Assembly: GCF_021379005.1 (NCBI RefSeq)
Contig: NZ_CP075171.1
Location: forward strand, 1,488,001-1,552,000
Direction of reading: 5' to 3'
Length of the DNA: 64,000 nucleotides
DNA from: Leptodesmis sichuanensis A121
GTDB taxonomy: Bacteria; Cyanobacteriota; Cyanobacteriia; Leptolyngbyales; Leptolyngbyaceae
Shown here: piece after piece, positions 44,132 through 52,532 of the stretch
How the letters are laid out: each line of letters begins with the position of its first letter
How positions within the stretch are numbered: position 1 is the stretch's first letter
Position numbers and translations under genes: made by a program
The notes under the pieces: generated by a model
The model's input: the letters and a program-made list of their open reading frames with translations, nothing else
Databases searched by the model: none
Told to the model about the DNA's origin: nothing

Positions 44132-45127
44132 ATGGAGAAGGCCGCACTGCTGGTAGGTGTAAGTTCGTGCCAGATGGATTTACCGCCCCTCCGGAAGGCA
44201 CGAACCAATGGGGAGGTGTTAAAGCGAGCGCTACAAAGCATGAACAATGGATTTCAGGTGCAAACATTGTACGATAAACCCCTCCCCGAAATGGCCGAAG
44301 CGATCGAGCGGTTTTTCAGGCAACGGGGAGACGACGATCAGATCCTGTTTCTGTTCTCTGGCTATGGAATTCAGGATGTAGATGGTCAGCTTTATTTTGT
44401 CTCCCCTTCTACGGCCTTAGATGAGTGGGGCCATTTGCTGCGATCGCGCACGCTGCCAGCCAGTTTCTTGCTTAACATTATGGAGAGCAGCCCAGCCCAA
44501 TTGCAGGTTGTCGTCTTTGATTGTTGTTTTCGCCTTACTCTGGGAATTGCCCCTCATGAGTCAGAGAGCTTTATCGGAGACAGTTTTAATCACATGATTG
44601 GCGAGCGCCGGGTCATCCTAACCGCAACTACCTATACCCAGCACGAGCCAGAACCAAAGAGTTTAGATGCCTGGAGTTACACCCGTTATCTGGCCGAAGG
44701 AGCCAGGACAGGGGCGGCTGACAAGGATTGTGATGGCTCCTTAACCGTTGAAGAATTACACGAGTACGCTCAACGTAAGTTGCAAATTGCTGCACCTGAT
44801 CAGCATCCTCAATTTTACGCTCCAGACGTAACAGCCAACCAAATGGTCTTGCAGGTACCTTCTGGAATTCCCTCTGTCAGGTATCGCCAGTTTTTAGAGA
44901 AAATTGCCCAGAGCAGCGAAAGCGAAATTGATAAAACTGAGTTCCGCATTCTCACCGGACGTAATTTGTTGAACGATTTCCGCCATCATTTGGGGCTGTC
45001 TCTACAAGATGCAACGGAAATTGAAGATCAAGTGTTACGACCCTGGCGAGAGCGTCAACAGCGGCTACAGTTATATCAAGAAAAGGTGTCTAAATTGATG
45101 CATAGGGGACAGGATGAATCCGAATGA
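44132..45127 (+). CDS. Caspase-fold protein with a Tyr/Cys dyad and EF-hand-like loop
   Basis: 331 residues. Caspase (peptidase C14) fold from MEKAALLVGVSSCQM through about 235. The catalytic His position is Tyr78 (FLFSGYGIQDVDGQLYFVSP); the Cys position is kept as Cys132 (VVFDCCFR). The dyad is thus non-canonical, and activity is uncertain. A complete EF-hand-type loop DKDCDGSLTVEE follows the core (about residue 197-208), so Ca2+ control is plausible. The C-terminal 85 residues form a helical module (LGLSLQDATEIEDQ, 287-300) like that in the next protein. Overlaps that gene by 14 nt. Confidence 0.85.
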   Translation: MEKAALLVGVSSCQMDLPPLRKARTNGEVLKRALQSMNNGFQVQTLYDKPLPEMAEAIERFFRQRGDDDQILFLFSGYGIQDVDGQLYFVSPSTALDEWGHLLRSRTLPASFLLNIMESSPAQLQVVVFDCCFRLTLGIAPHESESFIGDSFNHMIGERRVILTATTYTQHEPEPKSLDAWSYTRYLAEGARTGAADKDCDGSLTVEELHEYAQRKLQIAAPDQHPQFYAPDVTANQMVLQVPSGIPSVRYRQFLEKIAQSSESEIDKTEFRILTGRNLLNDFRHHLGLSLQDATEIEDQVLRPWRERQQRLQLYQEKVSKLMHRGQDESE

Positions 45128-46757
45128 ACAAGCTTATGAGGCACTGAGAAGGTGGCAAAAAGCACTGAGCCTGACCGATAGTGATACCCAGTTGGTTCCC
45201 CCCAGCCCCGCTCAGGAAAATCAGTCGCCTGCAAAGCCCAAGGATGTAGAGTTTTACAAGAAGCAGTATCAGGAGGCGATGGAGCGTGGATATCCCCTAT
45301 CCGATCGCGATCGCCGGGAACTGGAATCTTTACGCCAGGTACTGCACCTCCGAGACGAGGACGTACTGACAATCGAACAACAACTTGCCAGAACCGTTCT
45401 GCAAACCAACGAAACTACCGTTGAGCCACCCAGGGTTATAACCGATGCGGCCAGTCCATACAGTCCTGTCTCAGCAGATGCCCATCCCGCATCCCGCTCT
45501 GCCGATGCAGAGGTAGGGGCAAGTGAAGCTACAAATGCCACGCCTCAAACTGCTGCTCCATCCCCAGGTAATTTCAGCTTGGAGCAGGTTCTCAGCCAAC
45601 TTCCCTCCAATATGCAAGCCGTGGTTAAACAAATGCTGAAAAAGGAGGAGACAGGCATTCCAGGGGCTGCCTCTTTGGGGGAAATGGGACAACAACTTGC
45701 TGCTCATCCAGATGAATTTGGAGTTTCAGGGGCTGCATCTTCTGAGCCAATGGGACAACACCCCGTTTCCAATCCGGCTGCCGATACAGAGTTTGCCTCG
45801 TCTGAAGTGCTCCTTCCAGACCAACCAGACTCTCAAGCTGGGATGGCAGCTAACAACCCTGCGGAGCAAAACCCTCCAGAGGGGGCAAGGATACAGGCGC
45901 GAGTGAAGGTCGATCGCCGTCCCTGGCTGATCAGTATAATTCTCCTGGGTATGACTCTAGGCATTCTGGCGGGAGCCTGGTTAGCAGCCAGAACCTATTT
46001 AGTGCCTCCTGTCAAAGATCCAGCCGCTGCCGATCGCTTCTTTCAGTCGGGCACTCAACAAGCTAAACAGGGCCGGAACTCGCAGGCGATCGCAGAGTTG
46101 AATCAAGCAATTCAACTCAATCCCAATGACCCCAATCTCTACCTCAACCGGGGAGTGACTCATTACCAGGATGGAAATCTCACAGCCGCCCTGGAGGACT
46201 ACAACAAGGCATTGAATTTGAATCCCAATTTTGCTGAAGCTCTTAGTAATCGCAGCCAGGTCTATGTGGCCCAGCAGCGTTATGATGAAGCGATTAATGA
46301 TGCCAGTCGCGCGATTCAGCTCAATCCAAACCTGACAGAAGCTTACCTGAACCGGGGAAATGCCTACTTTGGTAAGAATAACCTGGATGGGGCGACTCAG
46401 GATTATCAAAAAGTTCTGCAATTGAAACCAGACCCAGCCAACCAGTCTAAGGCTTACAACAATCTTGGCAATATTAATGCGGCTCGAGACCAGTTGGATA
46501 CCGCTATTACCAATTACGATCAGGCCATCCTCATGGTTCGTGGTTATGCTGATGCCTTTTTCAATCGGGCGCTGGCTCTGGCAAGAAAAAATCAGTGTGA
46601 AGAGGCTATTCAGGGTTTTCGGGATGCGGCCAATCTTTATCAGAATCAAGGCAATTCTGAGATGCAACGACGGGCTGAGAGAAATGTGAGTCGTCTGCAA
46701 AAATGTACCCCTGCTCCTGATAGCTCTCCTCAGCCCAGCCCAGGTTCGTCTGTTTAG
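45114..46757 (+). CDS. Membrane-anchored TPR-repeat protein, partner of the caspase homologue
   Basis: 547 residues. N-terminal helical segment (1-95) contains RQVLHLRDEDVLTIEQQL (74-91), similar by eye to the caspase C-terminus. A long polar linker, a single membrane helix (WLISIILLGMTLGILAGAWLAA, about 269-290) and about six TPRs (305-525; repeats of AIAELNQAIQLNPNDPNLYLN type) follow, ending in a Pro/Ser tail. The start overlaps the caspase gene by 14 nt, implying translational coupling. Probably an adaptor placing the caspase homologue at the membrane; role inferred. Confidence 0.85.
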   Translation: MNPNEQAYEALRRWQKALSLTDSDTQLVPPSPAQENQSPAKPKDVEFYKKQYQEAMERGYPLSDRDRRELESLRQVLHLRDEDVLTIEQQLARTVLQTNETTVEPPRVITDAASPYSPVSADAHPASRSADAEVGASEATNATPQTAAPSPGNFSLEQVLSQLPSNMQAVVKQMLKKEETGIPGAASLGEMGQQLAAHPDEFGVSGAASSEPMGQHPVSNPAADTEFASSEVLLPDQPDSQAGMAANNPAEQNPPEGARIQARVKVDRRPWLISIILLGMTLGILAGAWLAARTYLVPPVKDPAAADRFFQSGTQQAKQGRNSQAIAELNQAIQLNPNDPNLYLNRGVTHYQDGNLTAALEDYNKALNLNPNFAEALSNRSQVYVAQQRYDEAINDASRAIQLNPNLTEAYLNRGNAYFGKNNLDGATQDYQKVLQLKPDPANQSKAYNNLGNINAARDQLDTAITNYDQAILMVRGYADAFFNRALALARKNQCEEAIQGFRDAANLYQNQGNSEMQRRAERNVSRLQKCTPAPDSSPQPSPGSSV

Positions 46758-46784
46758 GGATTTGGGAATTGGAAATTGGAGAGG

Positions 46785-47336
46785 TTAGCTGGCATAGGGC
46801 CAGGTTCTCACGAGAAAAACAACCAGGGTAACTAAAGCCAGGACAAATTGCAGAAGTTTGCCTACAACACTGCCGACAACGATTCCGATCGCCGCTTTCA
46901 CAGCTTGTACCACATCTCGACGGTACAGAAACTCTCCAATCGCTGCTCCTGCCACCGAGCCAAAAATAATTCCCACAATTGGCCCGATCGGTCCGCCGAT
47001 CGGCAGCGTCGGTAACAGCCCCAGCAGTCCCAGAATCAGCCCAACGATCGCGCCAATCTGCCCCCACTGACTGGCTCCAGCATATTTTGCGCCCAAATAA
47101 CCCGCCAGAAAATCAATTCCAATGCTGACCAGCAGCAACACAATCGCTACCACCAGAGGAATTACGGTACTTTGAGTAAACCCAGCAACCAGTGCCCAAA
47201 TCAGAATCGCCAGCGCAACCAGGGCGATGCCAGGAAGGGCTGGAACGATCGCGCCAATCACCCCAATTACCATAACGGCCACCAGCATCCAGTAGATGGT
47301 CAGCAGAGCAGAGGCAGAGAGAACAAGAGGAAGCAT
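46785..47336 (-). CDS. DUF456 family membrane protein
   Basis: 183 residues with about five Gly-rich helices and the family features IGAIVPALPGIALVALAILIWAL, DFLAGYLGAKYAGASQWGQIGAIVG, and PIGPIVGIIFGSVAGAAIGEFL. DUF456 proteins are integral membrane proteins of unknown function. The start at 47336 is kept, although an in-frame Met 16 codons on is possible. Converges with the TPR gene. Confidence 0.87.
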   Translation of the reverse strand: MLPLVLSASALLTIYWMLVAVMVIGVIGAIVPALPGIALVALAILIWALVAGFTQSTVIPLVVAIVLLLVSIGIDFLAGYLGAKYAGASQWGQIGAIVGLILGLLGLLPTLPIGGPIGPIVGIIFGSVAGAAIGEFLYRRDVVQAVKAAIGIVVGSVVGKLLQFVLALVTLVVFLVRTWPYAS

Positions 47337-47337
47337 G

Positions 47338-47438
47338 GGCAGTTTTGAGTTCTAAGTTTTGAGTGTAAGAGTTTTGAGTTAGGAGTTTTGTCCTTTGTCC
47401 TTTGCGAATGACCAATGACCAATGACGAATGACAAACT
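47338..47438. repeat. STRR arrays upstream of DUF456
   Basis: TTTTGAGT-type heptads (47343-47390), then TCCTTTG and AATGACC/AATGACG units (47393-47432). Confidence 0.85.
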
Positions 47439-48096
47439 ATCCCCTTCCCATAGAAATTTCTTGACTTAAAGTATATTCCAGTTTGTCTGCGATCGCGGCG
47501 ATCCATTGCTCATCCTGGCGGGTGTAACTGCGGGGAGCATTGGCTCCTAGAATTAACACTCCTTGCTTACCAACAGGCTGACAAATTACGCCCTGGGTAT
47601 TTTCTGGCAAATAGTTAAACTCAATCTTACCGGGGTAGGTCTTCAGCGCAACCAGATAGACAGGCTTTTGTTTCTCTACGACCCGTTGCACGATCGGGCC
47701 AGGAATGACCTCTTTCTGATTGGGTAAAATGCCTCGCCGGAGTAACACCTCTCCGTCATACCAGAGAACTAACGAACGGGTAACCGTATTCGTCAGTAGC
47801 AAATGAGAAGCCCAGGCCAGTTCTGCTTGCATGAATTCTGGTAATCCCGGTTTTAACTCAAATCCTTCCTTGCCGATTAATTCCACACTGTCAGGTAAGC
47901 GGGGTTGAATCTGCTGCCACAGCAAACCCGTCAGGATCAAGATCGCGCAGGCAATTACGCCCAGAACATCCGAGCGAGCCTGAGAATCGGTTAACTCAGG
48001 GGTAAACAGGCGGTTCACAAATAACAAACTACCTGCAAGGCTGCCTACCACGATCGGCAGCAGCCTTAAAACACGATTTGGATCCGATTGAGCCAT
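47437..48096 (-). CDS. Cofactor assembly of complex C subunit B-type protein (CCB2/CCB4-like)
   Basis: 219 residues: two N-terminal helices (RLLPIVVGSLAGSLLFVN; VLGVIACAILILTGLLW), then a soluble domain with ELAWASHLLLTNTVTRSLVLWYDG and QPVGKQGVLILGANAPRSYTRQDEQWIAAIADKLE, a degenerate GAF-like pattern. This matches cyanobacterial CCB-type proteins that help attach the extra heme c(i) to cytochrome b6. Named by recall of the family; cyanobacterial role inferred from algae. Confidence 0.8.
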   Translation of the reverse strand: MAQSDPNRVLRLLPIVVGSLAGSLLFVNRLFTPELTDSQARSDVLGVIACAILILTGLLWQQIQPRLPDSVELIGKEGFELKPGLPEFMQAELAWASHLLLTNTVTRSLVLWYDGEVLLRRGILPNQKEVIPGPIVQRVVEKQKPVYLVALKTYPGKIEFNYLPENTQGVICQPVGKQGVLILGANAPRSYTRQDEQWIAAIADKLEYTLSQEISMGRG

Positions 48097-48180
48097 GCCA
48101 AACTTCCAGGAGCATCTATACTGAACTCTAGCGAATTTTAGTCCGCCTCATTTTTGTAACTCCTTAAGGATAGGCAAGCT

Positions 48181-49518
48181 GTGCTGGATCTGTTTAATTC
48201 CACACTTACCTCTGTCTGGCTGACGATGGCCGGAGTACCGGATTCTCTCAATTCAGCCGTCACCGTCTTGCAAAACACTCCCTGGTTAGTGACTCCGGGA
48301 GAGGAAGCGGATCCAGACACTGAAGCGATCGCGCAACGCTATCTCAAGGAATTGGCGAACAAAGGACTGTTAACCAATGCCCAGGGAGTGTGGCTTCAGG
48401 CTGGGCCTGCACTATTGGCCAGTAATCAAGGAACGACACCGTTGCCTGCCGCTTCTTTAACGAAAGTGGCCACCTCGCTCGTGTCTTTAGCAACCTGGGG
48501 GCCAAACCATCGCTTTGAAACGTTGGTTAGTGCGTCTGGGCCAATTCAGCAGGGCACGTTGTACGGCGATCTGGTGATTCAGGGCGGGGGCGATCCGCTG
48601 TTTGTGTGGGAAGAGGCGTTTGCCCTGGGGAATACCCTGAACCGGATGGGCATTAAGCGGGTTATGGGCAACCTGGTGATCGTCGGCAATTTTGCCATGA
48701 ATTTTGAAGTGAAGCCAGACAAAGCGGGAGAATTGCTGAGGGAAGCATTGAATTCTGAAAGCTGGTCGGAGGAAGCCAGTTATCAATATCAGCAGTTGCC
48801 TGCCGGAACGGCCAAGCCCAAAGTGGCGATCGCGGGAACGGTTCAGGTTGTGCCAGGAAATGGGGTCGTCGGTAACCTGACTCCCTTGCTGCGGCACTAT
48901 TCCCTGCCGCTCAGTCAGATCCTCAAAAATATGAACATTTACAGCAACAATGTCATATCCCAATCGCTGGCTGATCTGCTGGGTGGTCATCAGGTGGTGG
49001 CTCAAAAAGCGGCAGAGCTATCAGGTGTCCCAGTTTCCGAAATCTTGTTGGCAAATGGTTCTGGGCTGGGAGTGGAAAATCGCATCTCTCCCAGAGCCGC
49101 TGCGATGATGTTTGTCGCTATCCAACGGTATGTCGAGGAGCACAACCTGACGATCGCCGACCTGTTTCCCATCTCCGGTCGAGATCATCACGGTACGATT
49201 GAAGATCGCAAAATTCCCACCGCTTCAGTGGTCAAAACAGGCACACTGAATGATGTCAGTGCGCTGGCCGGAGTATTGCCCACCCGCGATCGGGGACTGA
49301 TCTGGTTTACGATCATTAATCGGGGCACCGACCTGGAGGATTTACGGCAACAACAGGACAGCTTATTACAACGACTGACCACCCGTTGGGGAACTGCTCA
49401 ACCCACTCCTACTGCCATTGCTCCCCGCCAGCCTTTGCAAACAGCCAACTCAGTCAGTTCAGAGAATCGAAACGAGATTCTTTATCAACCAGCGGTAGAA
49501 GTTGGCAATCCCCAGTAA
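48181..49518 (+). CDS. dacB: D-alanyl-D-alanine carboxypeptidase/endopeptidase (PBP4, S13 family)
   Basis: 445 residues. S13-family triad of motifs: SLTK (PAASLTKVATSL), SNN (NIYSNNVISQSL) and KTG (SVVKTGTLND). Also ADLFPISGRDHHGTI, typical of the family. Trims peptidoglycan side chains in the periplasm. The GTG start at 48181 has AAGGA upstream. The N-terminus has a hydrophobic stretch but no textbook signal peptide. Confidence 0.9.
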   Translation: MLDLFNSTLTSVWLTMAGVPDSLNSAVTVLQNTPWLVTPGEEADPDTEAIAQRYLKELANKGLLTNAQGVWLQAGPALLASNQGTTPLPAASLTKVATSLVSLATWGPNHRFETLVSASGPIQQGTLYGDLVIQGGGDPLFVWEEAFALGNTLNRMGIKRVMGNLVIVGNFAMNFEVKPDKAGELLREALNSESWSEEASYQYQQLPAGTAKPKVAIAGTVQVVPGNGVVGNLTPLLRHYSLPLSQILKNMNIYSNNVISQSLADLLGGHQVVAQKAAELSGVPVSEILLANGSGLGVENRISPRAAAMMFVAIQRYVEEHNLTIADLFPISGRDHHGTIEDRKIPTASVVKTGTLNDVSALAGVLPTRDRGLIWFTIINRGTDLEDLRQQQDSLLQRLTTRWGTAQPTPTAIAPRQPLQTANSVSSENRNEILYQPAVEVGNPQ

Positions 49519-49621
49519 GAGAGTGGGAATGAGGGGTTGGGAATTAGGGATGGGGGGAGAGACACGATGCATCGCATCTGTTAGTACCAGTGAATGTATT
49601 GAGCAAACTGGGAATCAAGCC

Positions 49622-50176
49622 ATGAGTTTGCGAATCTATGGAAATCGTCTGCTGAAGACGCTGCCGGGTCAATATACTCGTCCAACGCTGGCCAGAGTCC
49701 GGGAGGCCGTATTCAACATCTGGCAGGGAACGATCGCAGGTTGCCACTGGTTGGATTTATGTGCGGGCAGTGGTTCGATGGGAGCAGAAGCCCTGTGTCG
49801 GGGAGCCGCTCGAGTGGTCGGAATTGAACAATCCAGTCGAGCCTGTGGGGTGATTCAGCAGAACTGGCAGCAGGTCGCAGGCGAGGGACAAACGTTTGAG
49901 GTCATTCGCGGTGATGTGGTCAAGAAGTTACCTACTCTGGCAGGGCAGACCTTCGATCGAATTTATTTCGACCCACCCTATGCCTGCGATTGCTACGAGC
50001 CTGTATTAGTCGCGATCGCCCAGTATCATTTGCTGGCTCCAGATGGGGAACTGGCCGTTGAACACAGTCCCGATCGAGATCCCTTCTCAGTCCCACCGAC
50101 TTTGGAAATCTGCCGCCAGAAGATTTATGGCAATACGGCCCTCACCTTTTTCCAGTGCCATCATCCAATCAGGTGA
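49622..50176 (+). CDS. rsmD: 16S rRNA (guanine966-N2)-methyltransferase RsmD
   Basis: 184 residues from the ATG at 49622 (MSLRIYGNRLLKTLPG); the 40 codons upstream are repeat-rich and ignored. Motifs: RPTLARVREAVFNIW, SAM-binding LDLCAGSGSMGAEALCRGA, and catalytic DPPY (IYFDPPYACD). Methylates G966 of 16S rRNA. Complete. Confidence 0.93.
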   Translation: MSLRIYGNRLLKTLPGQYTRPTLARVREAVFNIWQGTIAGCHWLDLCAGSGSMGAEALCRGAARVVGIEQSSRACGVIQQNWQQVAGEGQTFEVIRGDVVKKLPTLAGQTFDRIYFDPPYACDCYEPVLVAIAQYHLLAPDGELAVEHSPDRDPFSVPPTLEICRQKIYGNTALTFFQCHHPIR

Positions 50177-50449
50177 GCCTCTATTCACCCTCCATCTACG
50201 ATGGTTTGCTCCAATCAGGTGAAGTGTAGCCTCCGTTTTGGGAGGTATCTTGAAACTGTTGAAGGTGCAGCTTAAAGATTTACAAAGCTTCCCTCTTTCA
50301 ACCATCGAGTGTTGGGGGCAACACTCGATGCATCCCTGAGCAATGACGGCCAGTCAAACCCTGTTGAGTTGAGATGCGAGCGAGTTTGGGTACTCTTAAA
50401 AAACAAGTTTAAGTTCAGATCTTGGTTCCGACCTCCTAGAGTGAGATTT
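50177..50449 (+). other. Intergenic region, candidate small RNA before a terminator
   Basis: No ORF is supported. A strong plus-strand terminator at 50450-50482 has no protein gene immediately upstream; rsmD ends about 275 nt earlier. Either rsmD has a long 3' UTR or a short RNA starts within this stretch. No known cyanobacterial sRNA signature was recognised. Confidence 0.4.
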
Positions 50450-50482
50450 CCCTGCAGCGATCATCCGTTGCAGGGATTTTTA
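50450..50482 (+). terminator. Rho-independent terminator
   Basis: CCCTGCA (50450-50456) pairs with TGCAGGG (50469-50475), 12-nt loop, followed by ATTTTTATT. Confidence 0.8.
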
Positions 50483-50504
50483 TTGCCGTTTAATCTCACC
50501 ATCC

Positions 50505-50897
50505 TTAAGAGGCTTTTTGATTAATGGGACGATCGCCCATACGAGGAACATTTTCTAACATCACAATCATGCCAGTTCGCTCAGTTTCTAACTTGGCATC
50601 ACTCAATAAATCAACCACCGATACTCCAACAATTTCTTCGATCAACTCAATAACTTGAGGCCGGATTGCTTCGTTCAAATGAGAATGAATTTCTTCCGCC
50701 AGATCTTCTTTGCCACTGTTAGCTAGAAGCTGTTCCGCGGGAGTGACAGCGTTTTCTAGAATGATCAAAATCTTTTGATCCACAATTCGGCATATTACTC
50801 GATCCAATCGATGTCCTACCTGATTTCGATAAAGTGCTTGAATTCTTTGGGAGAGTGTGCGTTCAAGTTGGCCGGAAGTGGGTAAAGAATTAGTCAT
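50505..50897 (-). CDS. DUF2294/MpsC-like protein
   Basis: 130 residues from the ATG at 50897 (MTNSLPTSGQLERTLSQRIQ). Matches the DUF2294 pattern: QLERTLSQRIQALYRNQVGHRLDRV, LENAVTPAEQLL and VVDLLSDAKLETERTGMIVML. The related MpsC domain occurs in a bicarbonate/Na-type membrane-potential system in staphylococci; the cyanobacterial role is unknown. A start 23 codons further upstream is open but unlikely. Confidence 0.83.
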   Translation of the reverse strand: MTNSLPTSGQLERTLSQRIQALYRNQVGHRLDRVICRIVDQKILIILENAVTPAEQLLANSGKEDLAEEIHSHLNEAIRPQVIELIEEIVGVSVVDLLSDAKLETERTGMIVMLENVPRMGDRPINQKAS

Positions 50898-51231
50898 ACG
50901 GTTAAGATCTTTAAATTTCTGGCTATGACTATTTAATAGCGCTCCCCTGTTCTCCACATCTATCACGGGGCTTAAATTCTTTTCATAACGTTTTTTGATA
51001 TTTCGTAAGCTTTTTTCATGAAACTGAGCAGAATTTTAATTCAGGAATTAAGCTATAGGAATGAGCATAATTCCGACTAACTTGAGAGCACTTTCGGCCA
51101 GTTTAAGTGATTTCTCAACTTAGGGGATTGGGTACGAACAGCAATCAAGTCATGGATATTGGCGCTTGGCAGCTCTTCTGTCCGCTCTTCTTCAGAGATC
51201 GCGATCGTTTGGAAACTGACCTGAATGAAGC
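50898..51231. other. Divergent promoter region
   Basis: A/T-rich 334 nt between the divergent MpsC-like and response regulator genes. It must hold both promoters; no -10/-35 pair is convincing. No ORF is supported. Confidence 0.4.
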
Positions 51232-51681
51232 ATGGACGTTTTATCTCCTATGTCCCCTGGTGACAAAAAAATAATCCTGATTGTGGATGACGATCGGGAC
51301 AACTTAGACCTGATCCGAGAACAAGTTTCTTTACTCATTGACTGCTCTGTGGTCACCGCGCTGGATGGCAACACCGCCCTCTCGCTAGCTAAAAAACTCC
51401 ATCCCAACTTGATTCTGCTAGATATTTGGCTACCCGGTTTAGATGGCTTTCAAGTGGTTCAGCACTTAAAGCAGGATCCCCAGACAGGGGCGATCCCAGT
51501 GATTGCTGTAACAGCAGCAGCACGCTTTCAAGAACAGGCAATAGCCATGCAAGTTGGCTTTGTGGACTATATTTGCAAACCCTATGATCTCGAAACGCTG
51601 GAGGTGGCGATCGCGAAGTGTCTGGCGCATTCCCTCCCTATGGCAACCAACGAGGTGACTGGAGGCTGTCACTGTAATTAG
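51232..51681 (+). CDS. Single-domain response regulator
   Basis: 149 residues, one receiver domain: acidic pocket Asp19-Asp20 in LIVDDDRDN, phospho-acceptor Asp64 in LILLDIWLPGLDG, Thr in VTAAA and Lys in ICKPYD. No output domain, so a CheY/Spo0F-like relay. The C-terminus carries an extra CHC (GGCHCN). The start may be MSPGDKK six codons on. Followed 28 nt later by the HEAT-repeat protein. Confidence 0.92.
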   Translation: MDVLSPMSPGDKKIILIVDDDRDNLDLIREQVSLLIDCSVVTALDGNTALSLAKKLHPNLILLDIWLPGLDGFQVVQHLKQDPQTGAIPVIAVTAAARFQEQAIAMQVGFVDYICKPYDLETLEVAIAKCLAHSLPMATNEVTGGCHCN

Positions 51682-51709
51682 CCTCCCCTCTGTGCTGTAA
51701 AGTTGTCTT

Positions 51710-52468
51710 ATGTACGATGAAGACGACGATTTAACATTCCTTAACGAGGACGATTTAGATAGCCCCCTGGATCACATGGCCCCTGTTGATGCCGAGGCAG
51801 AAGCAGCGAAACCTGATCCAGAGGAAATGCTGGCATTGCTAGAGTCGCCACAGACTAATCAGCGGATGTTGGCTGCTCGTGCCTTTTGTGAACTTCAAGA
51901 CGAACGGGCGATTCCTCACCTGATCCGGCTGCTTCAGGATGGCTGCCCCCTGGTAAGGGTCAGTGCTGCTTATGGGTTGGGACGGAATCCCAGTCAGGAA
52001 GCCGTTGATCCTTTGGTGGTTCAGTACAACCGTGATTGGAATGGGTACGTCCGGAAGGGGGTGGTCTGGGCCTTGGGAAATTGTCGCGATCGCCGTAGCC
52101 TTCCCACATTGATAGAGGCCATTAAAACCGATATTCCGGCGGTACGGCTGTGGGCGGCCAGTTCCCTGGCTCAAATGGCATCTGTTGGCTACGAGGCTGT
52201 GATTGCAGCCATTCCACCCCTATTAGAAGCGCTGAGACGAGATCCGATTCCCGCCGTTCGCAGTAACTGTGCCTGGGCCGTCGGTCAGCTATGCCGGGAA
52301 CTGCCTTCTAATGTGGTATATGCTACCGCGATCGATGGGTTGCTGGAGGCGATCGTAGAAGATGAAGATCTGGGTGTTCGCGAAGATGCCAGAGCGGCCT
52401 TACTGCGGGTAGGAGATCCACGCGGACTGCAACTGATTGAGGATCTGGAACAAGAAGGACTTTTGTAA
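51710..52468 (+). CDS. HEAT-repeat protein
   Basis: 252 residues. Acidic N-terminus (YDEDDDLTFLNEDDLDSPLDH) then about five HEAT/PBS-lyase-type repeats: DERAIPHLIRLLQDGCPLVRVSAAYGLGR, SLPTLIEAIKTDIPAVRLWAASSLAQM, IPAVRSNCAWAVGQL, LGVREDARAALLRVGDPRGLQ. This architecture mediates protein contacts; in cyanobacteria related repeats occur in phycobilisome lyases, but CpcE/F-specific features are not seen. Probably cotranscribed with the response regulator. Confidence 0.87.
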   Translation: MYDEDDDLTFLNEDDLDSPLDHMAPVDAEAEAAKPDPEEMLALLESPQTNQRMLAARAFCELQDERAIPHLIRLLQDGCPLVRVSAAYGLGRNPSQEAVDPLVVQYNRDWNGYVRKGVVWALGNCRDRRSLPTLIEAIKTDIPAVRLWAASSLAQMASVGYEAVIAAIPPLLEALRRDPIPAVRSNCAWAVGQLCRELPSNVVYATAIDGLLEAIVEDEDLGVREDARAALLRVGDPRGLQLIEDLEQEGLL

Positions 52469-52532
52469 GAGTTACAAGTCGGACGTGGCCACCTACACTT
52501 AGAATTTAGAACCCAAAACTTGAAACCTTTGC

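Noticed and set aside
45999-46700. 233-codon minus-strand ORF opposite the TPR repeats
   Set aside because: Mirror image of repetitive TPR DNA; its pattern of repeated Ile/Leu strings follows from the TPR codons.
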